From positions 62,001 through 126,000 of the forward strand of contig RCSZ01000017.1 in assembly GCA_014898425.1 (NCBI GenBank): a stretch of DNA of 64,000 nucleotides. Reading direction: 5' to 3'. Positions 12,171 to 22,844 of the stretch are shown here, in pieces. The notes beneath the pieces are model-generated. The model worked only from the letters and a program-made list of their open reading frames with translations, did not search any database and was not told the origin of the DNA. The number at the start of each line of letters is the position of its first letter. Position 1 is the first letter of the stretch. The position numbers and the translations under genes were made by a program. The stretch is from Botryotinia globosa. Taxonomy: Eukaryota; Ascomycota; Leotiomycetes; Helotiales; Sclerotiniaceae.

Positions 12171-13467
12171 TTTGGACTATCTTCAAATGTATGAAGGAAG
12201 AAAGGAGGTGAAGAAAAACGAAACGAGGAGTAACGAGAGACTGAATAAAATGCAATATTATAAGATAATAGGAAGAATGGGCTTATAAGAGGCGGGGATT
12301 AGAACACATTCTTATGTTCTTCATATTTGCTTGTGAGACTACAAGACTCAGGCCAAGTGTTGCCATAGCCACTGGTTTCCGTTGCCTCCAACCCATTAGG
12401 TATTTATTGATTTGTTGAGAGTTTTTTTTTAAATCTTCTCGGAATGAAACTCGCATTCCTAGAGATATTGACATTTGTATTGGTCACCGGAGAATGTTCC
12501 GTTCCTCTCGTTTCCATCAACCGAGCAAAGGGGTCGAGAAAGCGGAGATTCGGAATGCACCATATGAAGAATGAAGGGGGAATCAATAAATGTATATATT
12601 GGATGGACTACCATATAAGAAGTACTTTCATTTGGCCTTACCTCCTGTTAAAATCACTTACCGAGTTCATTGATGTTCCAATTTTGCACGTTACAATCTC
12701 ACCCATTGAAGTTTGCTTAGGAAGAACGGGATGGGTTGGTAAATATTCAGATAAGACATAAACCCAATTGATAGCATAGAAAACGGTAAGAGAACTCAAA
12801 ATGCTTCATATGTTCCATGTAGATCTGGTCTAGAACATAGTTGGTTGCTAGGTGAAGCATACCTAGGACTTGCGCTTCGAGTTACCTTAACAATGTGAGA
12901 CATCTGAGCGATCGTCGAAGTAGACTGCATAGATCATCAATTGCACTGAGCAACGAGTAGACTCTGGTGATGATCTTCGCATGGAGAGAGTATCTCGTGG
13001 CTTCCCGCAAAGCACTCGAGAATGACAGTCGAGAATGACAGTCGAGATCTATAGATCACGTGTTGCGAGCATCCAAAGCTTTTGTTGCATATCTACAACA
13101 TTGTCCGGTTATTTTAATTTCATGAAGTTCTCTTGCTTCATCTTGAAAAAATTCCGGGCTTTAGATTTGAGATTCTGGGCGTGTTGAAAAATAATTTTGC
13201 ATGAAATCTCCTGGACAAGTAGATAGACAATAGATATTCGCATCTTACACACCCGGCCAGATGCACCATTATAGGAAAATGGGCTTTGTAAATATAAATA
13301 TAATATTGTAAACTAAACAATCTCCCGAATCCCTATCCAAGCACCAACACCGACCAAAGCGCAAATCCTCAATCTTCGATTTATAATATACAAAAAGATC
13401 ATTTTGTCTTCCCTCTATCCTAACGAGAGTACAATCTGTTGCACGGGGCTTAATTCATATCCCTTTC
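12171..13467. other. Intergenic, with a small tandem repeat
   Basis: No coding signal is convincing. It contains the upstream region of the GH16 gene, a three-copy 13-bp tandem repeat at 13016-13048 and a GTTGCATATCT word near 13084. The right end is the likely 3' UTR of the acyl-CoA dehydrogenase. Confidence 0.4.
13016..13048. repeat. 13-bp direct repeat, 2.5 copies
   Basis: The unit TCGAGAATGACAG occurs twice in tandem (13016-13028 and 13029-13041), followed by a partial third copy. It is a simple local duplication with no associated gene. Confidence 0.8.
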
Positions 13468-15234
13468 TTACAATTTCATTCCCAATGCTTTTCCGACTCT
13501 CAAACTCTGTCTGATACTCAGATCCAACATAATCTCCTCACTTCCTCCGGGAATGGCATAAGCTCTAACATCTCTGTAAAGTCTTTCTACCTTTCCACCT
13601 TGTCCACCACGACTATAACTCAAACCTCCAAAGATTTGACTTGCCTCTCTGGCACAGAATTCAAAGGTAACAGTAGCTTGAGCCTTGAGACCTGCAATTG
13701 GCCCACCAAGTCTCAACATAGCTTCTGTCTCTCCCATCTTTGAGCATTGGTAGATGATAGATTCAAGCCAAGAATATGAGGCTTCGATTTGACGGGCCAT
13801 GTGAGCGAGCTTGAGGCGGATGACAGGGTGGTCAATGAGTTTCTTGCCAAATGTGCGACGCTTATGTGCGTATTTTACACATTCCTCGTAACAGACACGG
13901 GAGAAACGGAGACATTGGATGATGATACCGATTCTCTCATGATTGAAGTTGGTCATGATGACTATGATATTGTTAGCGAGTTTCCAAAGACATAATTCTA
14001 AGGAAACATACCTTTGAATCCTTGGTTCTCCTTTCCGATAAGATTTTCAACTGGAACCTTCACATCCTCAAATGTGATATATGTAGTTCCACTAGACCAA
14101 ACACCTTGACAATCCATCTTTCTCGTGCTAACGCCACCAGCCGATCTCTCGATAAGAAGAACACTGACACCGTTCATACCATCCTTTCCGGTTCTAACCG
14201 CAGTTGTGAAATAATCACACCAAATACCATTAGTGATCCATTTCTTTTCACCATTGACGATATAATGTTTTCCATCTTCAGTCAACTTGGCCTCACAAGT
14301 CAAATTCGCAACATCAGAACCAGCATCTGGCTCCGTAATAGCCAAACAAATTCTCTTGTCGCCGTTCAAGATCCCCGGCAAAATTCTCTCGACCAAAGGT
14401 TTCTTTCCAAATTTAACCAAAGGCGGACAACCAATTCCGAACCCTCCGATGACATTCCACACAAATCCACCACTTGCCGCACGCGACAATTCATCTGTGA
14501 GAAGCATTTCATGGAACAAATCCCATTTCTCGGGTGCCACGCTCTTAATTCTATTCTCTGTGTATTGAGTGGGATAATGCATACCCATCAAGCCAGCCAA
14601 ATACCCTCGAGTTCCCATCTGTTTGTATATTTCCTCTGGGACCTTTCGTGCCTCGTCCCATTCACCGACATTTGGTTCGATTTCGGCCGATACCCATTCG
14701 CGGATTTCTTCGCGGAGAGCAGCATGCGTCTCATTGAAATATGGTGAGTGGTACTATTGTCACATTAGTATTATTCGCAGATTTGCAGGAGTGGAAAAGA
14801 CATACACCCTGATACCACGATGGATCCGCAAACGGAATCAAATCACCATACGGATCCAATGGTTCCGACTCCTCCTCAACCTGCTTTGCAGCGGCTGTTG
14901 GAGCTGGCACCACAGCACCACTTTCCGCCTGTGGCTTGACTGCTTCTTTTGCTGGTGGAGGAGTCGCAGGTGGTGTTGGTGGCGCGGCGGCTTTCTTCGT
15001 GTCTAATGATCCCACCTGTAGCTTTGCCTTGTATTTCTTGAGAATGCCCTCATTATGGTATTTCCAGAATTGTTTCGAAGCGTCTTTACCGGCAACTCTT
15101 GTAAGAATCTTCTTGCCACCTGGATGCTCGTCTTGGAATTTGGTGAGATCATAGACATCTTCATCTACGACAATGAAGAGATCATCGGGCTTATTGTGCG
15201 ATGCAACATCACTCTGACTGAAAGTCTTTGACAT
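13468..15234 (-). CDS. Cytochrome b5 / acyl-CoA dehydrogenase fusion (three exons)
   Basis: Predicted flavoenzyme oxidising an acyl-CoA thioester, with its own N-terminal heme domain. Model: complement of 13468-13961, 14012-14753 and 14806-15234; phases agree and give 554 residues. Residues about 5-80 are a cytochrome b5 domain with the heme ligand motif HPGG near residue 38 and the second His in KYHNEG near 60. An Ala/Pro-rich linker (about 85-125) follows. The acyl-CoA dehydrogenase part starts around WYQGYHSPYFNETH and shows AITEPDAGSD, GEKKWITNG and the C-terminal YRDVRAYAIPGGSEEIM. The b5 domain could receive or donate electrons in place of ETF; that is inference. The arrangement is known in filamentous fungi. 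Substrate chain length is not deducible. There is no clear mitochondrial presequence ahead of the heme domain. Confidence 0.92.
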
Positions 15235-15982
15235 TTTTCTATATGTTGGTGCGTATTGTATGATTTGGTAATGTAAGTCTTACAACGTAGATAGATGTAT
15301 TGATTCTAAATAGTAAATAAGAACAAGAAAGTAAGTGGATGGGAATAAAGTAGGTGAGGTGTGAAGAATGAGATGTGTTTATTAATTATTCGGAGATGGC
15401 TACTCGCTTTCTTTCTCTTTCACATGTCACTTTCACTCCAAACAAACATCGCATGCAATTCTTGATTCAGCTGCAACCCGTCTTCCGTTACCAACCATTT
15501 AAACTCTCTTCACCCCGGATTTTTGTAGAAGTAAATCCTATCACCTGCCTTCCGGAAACACCTCACGTGCACTCTGTCTTACGATTTCCCATTGTCTGAT
15601 TGGTCAATACATCGCATTTGACATGTGAAATCCTACCGGTTGCACTTAGCGTTGGTGCCCAGATGCCGAGGTATACTCACTAACACCGAAAATAGAACAC
15701 ACGTGACTGTTCTCGGTGTTTTTGAGATTCATTTCATTCAAATGAACTCAGAGAAGTGCAAATGAAGAACTCCAGGGCTCTCAGACAAAGTACTAATAAG
15801 TTTCACCGGATTCTACACATGTCATGCATGCCACTAGATCTGACTCGGGATGGAATCATAATATGCTATGGTATTTTGCTAATGAACGCTTAAGTCAACT
15901 ACGAGTCAAATACCAACTTTTGGCCATGCAATTTTGCTTCAAAAAACCCTCCCAATGATATCAAGCGCGTCCGTTCCACTGT
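15235..15982. other. Intergenic between acyl-CoA dehydrogenase and mutarotase
   Basis: It holds the upstream region of the b5/acyl-CoA dehydrogenase gene (CT-rich near 15410) and the 3' side of the mutarotase gene. No additional gene is seen. Confidence 0.5.
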
Positions 15983-17082
15983 TTAAACTTCAGACCACCC
16001 CTTATAAACAACCCGACTTCCATAAACTTGTCCCTTCTTGAGCAATACTTGTCCTCTCCATTTGTCCTCATTAATTGCATTGACATATCGACTTGGCTCG
16101 ACACAGAATCCGCTTCTAGCTCCTCTAGCCTCAAGTCCCTCAACTGCTGGTACATCGATGTATTTTCCAGTATAGAATTGGAATGCGGGCTCGGTGCTCA
16201 AAACTTCCAGATGGATACCAGTTTCTGGGTGAGAAGCTTTGACTAATGTAGTGAGAGGCGAAGATCGTGTATCGAGGGGAGTAGATTCGGATTTTGCATC
16301 CACGATGAAACAATCATCAACATTTGGTTCCTCGGGTCCCAACGTAAATTCATCATTAGGTGTGATGCTCTCATATGGCTTTGGTCCAGAGGTAGGAATA
16401 CCTCCATCATCGACTGGTAGGTAGTCGTTGGTACACAATGTGACTTGTGTACCCTCGATTGTCGACTTGCCAGTGAGGTTGAAATACCTGTCATGACATC
16501 AATCAGCTCTCTTCTGAGGAAAACTAAAACTACTCACGAATGATTGGTGACATTGACAACTGTCTCTTCAACTCCCTTTCCATCATCCACCAACTTGACC
16601 TCATATTCCATACCCAACACTCTGACTTCCTTACCATCGACCTTTTGTTTTCCAGTGGTATAAACCACACTAACATCCAAAGTTCCCGGATAACCCTCCT
16701 CACCATCCTCATCCCTCAACGTAAACTGCACACTCTCACCCCCCTCCAATCCCTCCACTCCCGGAATCTCTCTCAAACCCACCAACTTCGGGCCTTCCCA
16801 AACACGTTTACCCCATCCCTTTACACCACCATGTAGAGCATTCACCCCATTATTCTGCGCAAGAGTATAAGATTTTCCATTCAAAGAATTGATTTTCGCA
16901 TTCGCGATACGATTCGCGACTCTTCCGATGGTTTCACCAAAAAACGGCTGATTGTATTTTTGATATAGCTCTGCGGTTGGAAACGACTGGACGATATTCA
17001 CCGATTTGTCTTTTGTGGGGACGAGGAAGCTTTGGATGATGGCTCCCAAGGGGAGGAATTCGAAATCTGCATCGAGAGGCAT
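15983..17082 (-). CDS. Aldose 1-epimerase (galactose mutarotase), two exons
   Basis: Interconverts alpha and beta anomers of hexoses, feeding galactose or glucose into the Leloir pathway. Model: complement of 15983-16487 and 16538-17082, 349 residues, with a 50-nt intron whose phases match. The ATG at 17082 (MPLDADF) is preferred over an in-frame ATG 27 codons upstream, because that extension is unlike the family and 349 residues is the usual length. Signatures are NALHGG near H84, the catalytic-His segment NHSYFNL spanning the splice junction (H181), DDCFIVD, and the catalytic-Glu region FCVEPSRYVNAIN (E312). The product is probably cytosolic, since there is no signal peptide from this start. 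Confidence 0.9.
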
Positions 17083-18133
17083 TTTGAGATATTTTCGTTT
17101 TGATAGTTGAAGGATAGAGAATTTAGATGATTGTGAGAAATTCAAGATGATGTAAAATTGCAAATCGAGATTTCCTTTACGAGAAGAGAATTAATGAGGT
17201 CATATGAGGAAGGAGGGGTAGATGTGTCTTCAGCCTGATTTGGAGGAGGTGGGGTGAATCTTTATGGGGAAAGTGGGGGTGAGTTATCCATAGAAGACTG
17301 TTTTTCCGTCCAAGTATGATTAATAGGAAGCTGGCTTTAGATGAATCTTGGGTACTTCGCCTGGATGATATTAATCCATGCAGTTTGTCTTCATTTTTAA
17401 TACCCCAAGGGGACATCGAAATGTTTCTCCAGAATCCAGATGCCTATTTTGCCAGCGTGCTCTGTGTTCAACAAAAAGGCTGGATATGAAAGCTCATAAC
17501 AATAACTTGATATCTTATAGAAATTACACCGGTTCTATATAATATCTATACTGACAGTGATACGACATTGTTGAATGAAACAAACCCGAGATCCAGTGGT
17601 TAGTGTCTCGCCAATTTTCCATGAATTTAGCGCTCCTACCCCTATTTCGCTTCCGAGATTAGTTCGTCTTTATAGACTAAATTTCTTATTGAGATTATAT
17701 TTAAATAAGCTGAAATCATCTTGACAGTGGAACTCGCAATATAGTCCATGCAATAAAAGCCTAACCATCACCCACAGCGTTTCAACGGTATTTCGGGTTA
17801 GTCCGGCGCGTAGAGGCCCTATTACCATATTCCTGAGTCGTACCGGGCGTATAAACTGAGGGCTGCGACTAAGGGTATTGCGAGACAGGTTATTCCGGGA
17901 GAGGCTATTTTCCGAGATCACTCGGCCAGGTGACCAGCCTTTTCCTTTGCTCCTCGTTCAAAAAACTGCTTTAAAGAAACCATCTTGCGATCCAATTGGT
18001 ATAATTTGTACTTGGACGAGCAAGGTTCCAATAATAAGCCGTTTGATGAGTGCCACCTTTATTTGTCGATTCTATAGCCAGGTTTTTTGAATATTCTGTA
18101 AAATCGCTCCTGTCGTAAGGCGGTTCGGTTTTG
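17083..18133. other. Intergenic
   Basis: No supported gene. Open frames here lack start context and motifs. It contains the upstream region of the mutarotase gene and the 3' flank of the caspase-domain gene. Confidence 0.4.
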
Positions 18134-20674
18134 TCATCTTTTAGGTGGGCTTTGTCGGAAGTAAGCCATATGTAAATGGTCTTCGTTTCTTTCTACGCAT
18201 CTGTGAGCATGGAATCTGGTGCGTAAATCAAGGATAATTCTTACTTCCATCAGTGCATATGTTTCAGGATCTATTTGTAGATGCTTCATAAACACATCTT
18301 TAGTCTCAAAAATGGCTAATGGTCCCCGCGATCTTTCAAGTGTAGATCCGTGTCTTCCCATATGACCATGAAGTCTATATTTGTGTCCAAAAGTCCTACC
18401 ACAGCCAAAGAAGCGGCAGGCAAATCGAGGGGCGGGGGCAATTTTATTGACGAAAGATGCAGTGAGAGGAGCCGGAGGCGTAGATGCCCGGTCTGCTTGC
18501 AGATCTGCCCATCCGGATCCTCGAGTTTCATCGTCCTTAGTTAGAAGCCCACCTGCGAGGGTAGCTGTACTCTTAATAGGTAATTTATGAGAATCCGCAA
18601 CCCGATTATCTATCTGTGTGAGCTGATCATTTTTCCTAGATTTCTCGATCCGTCTTTCATCAATTACAGACGCAAAAGTGTGCTCAAATTCCTTCTTTGC
18701 AGGATATTCTGCTGCTCTTTCTTCCAATTTCAGAACCCATTCTGAACGACGTTGGCTAGGGGTGTAGACGTCAGCAGCAGTGGTAGAATAGTGATATGAC
18801 GAATTAGAGGGATATGTAGTGATGTTATTGAAGCCAGGGTCTGAAGAGGATGACATTTGCATTGAGTTTTGGCTTGTATAGTCTGGAAGAGGCAATCTGT
18901 CGTTCATGCGGGCTGACGGTTGCTGTTTTATCTTCAATGACTGATAATTGCCGCTTTCAGCGACTTCAAGTTTTGAAAGACTTGGTGAAGAAACTACCTT
19001 TATGTTTGGCTTCTTCTTAATGATACCCACAAGATTGAATGCCGGATCTTTTCCAAAGCAAACCCATATTGGTGTTGGCATGGAAACCAAGATTAATGTT
19101 GAAAAACTACTGAATCTAGCTTCAACAGTGACAGATTTGGCAATAACGGGCATCATGCGCAGCCATTCAGCGAACAAATCCGCAGATAATTCAGGGGCCA
19201 GATCTTCGTCGAGTTTCACACTTAGTAAGATCCTCGGAAATTGTTCATCGGCAGAAAGCAGGCTCGATATAGGCGATGAACCAGAACCTTGGTCAGAATC
19301 TGTCCTTTCGTTGCTCTCGAATGAAGTGGGACTTGGCGAACCCAGTGATTGTGAAGGACTTCCGAAAGACATTGGCTCCAGCTTTGGCCTTGGGTTTACT
19401 GAAAGTTGTATGCTGGATGGTAAAGCTTGATTTTGAGTAAGAACGACATGTAGTGGAGCTTTCTGTAATTCTCTGCTTTCAGGCATCCAGTTTTGTAGTC
19501 GGCACAGTATTCTATTGTACAGAACCGCTGCAGTAAACTTTGGATATGCGCTCAATAGGCGTAATTCTGTTGTCAATGCATAAGTGAATGAATGACGCCC
19601 AACGCCATTTGCAACATCGTTGAAGCCACAAGCAGCAATGAGCTCTGTAGTTCTATACCCATCTCCTGTGTTAGCGGTGCCTGAAGAGCAACCAGTCAAG
19701 TAAGAGTAGAACGTCGGATTGTGCTTCTTCCAAAGAATTTTGAATCCCGCCCCATTTTATCATGCTGAAACTAGGGTCTCGAGAATCAGAACGACTAAGC
19801 ACACGAGGTATTAGTTTAATGAGAAGATCATAGAGAAGTTTTTAAGCAGGGTATCCAACACTCCCGTAGAAGCAGAGTTAATGAAACTTGCAGCACTAAT
19901 TCAACGTAAGAAACCATTCCATCTCTCAAAATTATTTGATTTCTCAGATAAATCCGAGACTCAATTTGGGTTTAGAAAAGCAATAACTCTCACTGCCTGA
20001 CTGTTGTTCAGAAAATTGGACAAACTACTCGAAACCAAGGCTTTTCTAACGCCAAAACACGTTCTAAGATCAAAAATCTCGGAAATTTGGTACGTGCCAG
20101 ATTGAAGCTTAGTAGTGTATCGTAGGAAATATTCATTAATCACTTACCTCACCCAACAAGGCTGCCGGTTTTGAGCTAGTATGCCATGCCCCCCATAATA
20201 AACAATCTTCGGGTCTTCCTTACTGTCTCCTCCTAGTTCAAAAAAGTCCAAAATCTTTTGATTCAATTTTTTGTGGCTTCCGCCGCAGGGAATTCGATAT
20301 ATTTGTATTTTGTACTTATAGATGGAAGCTAAAATAATATCTAATTCGTAGACTTCTAGCGAAATGGGCAATTGCGGGTCTTCGTCCTCCCATGATATGA
20401 GAAGAGCATAGACTCGGGCATATTTGACTGCGGCACTCTCAGTTAGCGATATTTTCCCGAAGATTTGAACGTAGAGGCAGTCAATAGTTCACACAGAGTT
20501 ATCAGATGTTAAGAGTTCTTACTTACACTTCTGATCATTTGGATAGGCCGCATTAGCAGCTTTTTGTCCCTTTTCACCAAAGTCGCGTAAGGTGATATGA
20601 TACTGTAGTTGACTCAGATCATGAGGCTCCATTGAAGGGTCAAAAAAGACATCGTTCATTTCAGTGTCTGTCAT
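18134..20674 (-). pseudogene. Caspase-like (peptidase C14) protein with C2H2 finger, frameshifted
   Basis: Model: complement of 18134-19794, 20148-20427 and 20527-20674. The fold resembles fungal caspase-like/metacaspase domains. YALLISWEDEDPQ is a first core strand, IYRIPCGGSHKKLN a second, and IVYYGGHG (about residue 130) carries the catalytic histidine. WGGIQNSLEEAQSDVLLLLD leads to the expected cysteine motif. There the reading frame breaks: one extra base in a two-C run at 19692-19693 (plus strand) separates LLLLD from the CSSGTANTGDGYRTTELIA frame. Everything downstream, about 515 codons, is open and coding-like. It ends with a classic C2H2 finger (C-x4-C-x12-H-x3-H, 'CRFFGCGRTF...HMGRH'). 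Without the extra base the gene would encode about 695 residues. It is either a recent pseudogene or an assembly error. The second intron is unusually long (353 nt). Confidence 0.75.
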
Positions 20675-21930
20675 TGTTCCATTCAACTTCAATTATTGAA
20701 CTTTTGAAGTACGATTTTGATGTTGAAAGTTTCATTACAGGGTAAGAGAGAATCAATCTGCAGTCAGCCTCATCTCACTGACTAACCTGAATCTGTAGGT
20801 GTTATTAGCCTGGATGCTGGTAAATCTTGTGTGACATCGCCACGTTTTTGAAAATCACGGATTTCGAGGAAGACTCGAAGAGAAATTGTCGGGGTCAATG
20901 AAGTACGCTTTTATGTCTCGGACCTACTGATGGGTCACAACAATTATTTGAAGGATTGAGTCATAAAGGTATTGTTGGATTTTTGAAGGCAGTTGGATTT
21001 GAATAAGCTTCAACGTGAGTGACTGAGCTAGCTGGGCAGAATTGGGGTGACATTTGCCTATGGTTTTCAGAGAGAGGATTATGTGACAAACATTGAGCTG
21101 ACACCAAATCATACCCTTTACTAATTCATCGACCTATGCTATTTCCTCCCCAATCCATACCTATCTTGCGCAAAAGTGTACTCAAGCAGATACTCAATGA
21201 TATCGCTATAGATTGAGCCCCGCACTCCTACTTGAAAAACTCGCCCTTATCGTCATACTCAGTCCATCATACAACTATCTGCAACTTATTCTCTTGTGGA
21301 GCGATCGCAGACCCATGACTGGAGCTGTAATTGGTACTTGTCATCAAAGCCCACGGACTTGTATTGAATGAATCAAATGCAAAGATCTCCTAGCTTCCGC
21401 AACAGGAAACAATGTGCCAATGTTATATTTGCAGCGATGGAGAGATATATCTTGGTGAAGCAGCAATCGTATATCAAGAATCGTGGGGGTTAGATTAAAT
21501 GAAAAGTACAAAACAAGAATGTGGATTTCCGAACTTAAAGAAACTTCCTCCTCGAGCGACATGGAGAGAACAAATGTAAAAAGAATAATACGAGTACCGT
21601 CTCTATATTGATGCACATAAACGAGGTGGTATCCATCACCGAAGTACACTACACTAGTGCCAACAAATGCTGTATATACTCTTCTGAAGCAACGTCGGCA
21701 TGTGATTTAGAAGTTTAACCCCCGTTTCTGGCTAAGTTTAATAACAGAAGATTAGAACGAAGAATGCGGATATTAATGCATGTATATGCAGTAGATCTGT
21801 GAATGTAGGTAATGGAGGTTCGATACTTGTACCGGCAGCCCTATGGGAGAGAAACTTCTCATTGATGCGAAGAATCACTCCAATGAAGGCATTTTGTGTT
21901 TGATTCAAGCTGGAAGTTCATCTCACGTAG
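20675..21930. other. Intergenic
   Basis: Upstream region of the caspase-domain gene. A 101-codon minus-strand open frame (21344-21649) has no motif, no splice support and ordinary intergenic composition, so I do not call it. Confidence 0.4.
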
Positions 21931-21937
21931 AATTTTA

Positions 21938-22262
21938 GTAAACGTACGTCATGTCTGCAGGAAAGTACCCAACTCCAACGGATGTACGCCCAAACCACTT
22001 AGTTTGACACGACGGAAGCAACATCCCACCAACGGACTCCCCCCGTTGTGGCTCAATCAGGTTGTTCAGAATCTCGCGAGTAACAATGTTCCGACGGTTA
22101 TCCGACCGGACAAGGAATCACCACCAACAAATTCAAACTGGTTTCTGAATCTTTCTTCTCTTCCGCTCTCCTCCTGTGGGCTTATTCGTTCAACGGCGTC
22201 GATATCATCAACATCGAAGTACCCTTCAAAATCTCTGTACAAGGATTCAACATTGCACACCT
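21938..22262 (-). pseudogene. Coding-like relic, unknown family
   Basis: Two minus-strand frames look protein-like in succession. The first (about 22066-22260) reads NVESLYRDFEGYFDVDDID and EESGREERFRNQFEFVGGD, preceded by an acceptor-like TTTCTAG. The second, shifted, runs from about 22095 to a stop near 21938 and contains VTREILNNLIEPQRGES and FGRTSVGVGYFPADM. Together they suggest a frameshifted remnant of one gene. The antisense frame (21896-22264, plus) is probably its shadow. I do not recognise the family. Confidence 0.3.
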
Positions 22263-22264
22263 AG

Positions 22265-22844
22265 AAATTTCGGTGGAGTCGTCGAAAGCTTCTACCCCAT
22301 GCTCTTAATGTCGTGGATCCAGCTGCAGCCCTGCAGCAACGGCCAAACATTACCATTAAGGAAGAGTTCTCGAAATCCCATCATCCAGCCATCCAGCCAT
22401 CCTCCCTTGAACCCTTTTACTCTCCACTCATGAGTCAACACACCATGCTGTATACTGTACTGTATCATGCTTTTTTGTCGTGTCCGTATACAATTTGGCC
22501 CCGTTGTCCCTCTGCCATCCAACCAATTTTTGATACGGTGGGGTACTAGAGGAAATAGCTACGACGCTAATCCAAATACGGTAGGATGTAAACAATTAAA
22601 TTCATTTTGATTTGATTTCGCATATCAAATTCATACCGGAATTCACTCGACCCATTCTCTCTCACATTATTTCAGCCCATGTTGTCTTTGAGTTCTTGCT
22701 TTGTGTTTTTGTTTTTAATTCTATGAAACCTCTAGCATTTTCTGAATCTCATACGCAATCCACTGTACAGTATTCACCTTGCTTTGCATTGAGATAACAA
22801 GCATATCGATTGTTGATCAAGGTAAACACTCATACATCGAGGGG
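22265..22844. other. Upstream region of the coiled-coil gene
   Basis: Promoter and leader of the following gene. It contains short CATCCAGC-type repeats near 22380-22400. A GTAAAC donor-like site just before the chosen ATG (22821) leaves open a spliced leader. Confidence 0.4.

Noticed and set aside
21344..21649. 101-codon minus-strand frame
   Set aside because: No motif, no partner exon and no promoter-like context; it reads as intergenic sequence.
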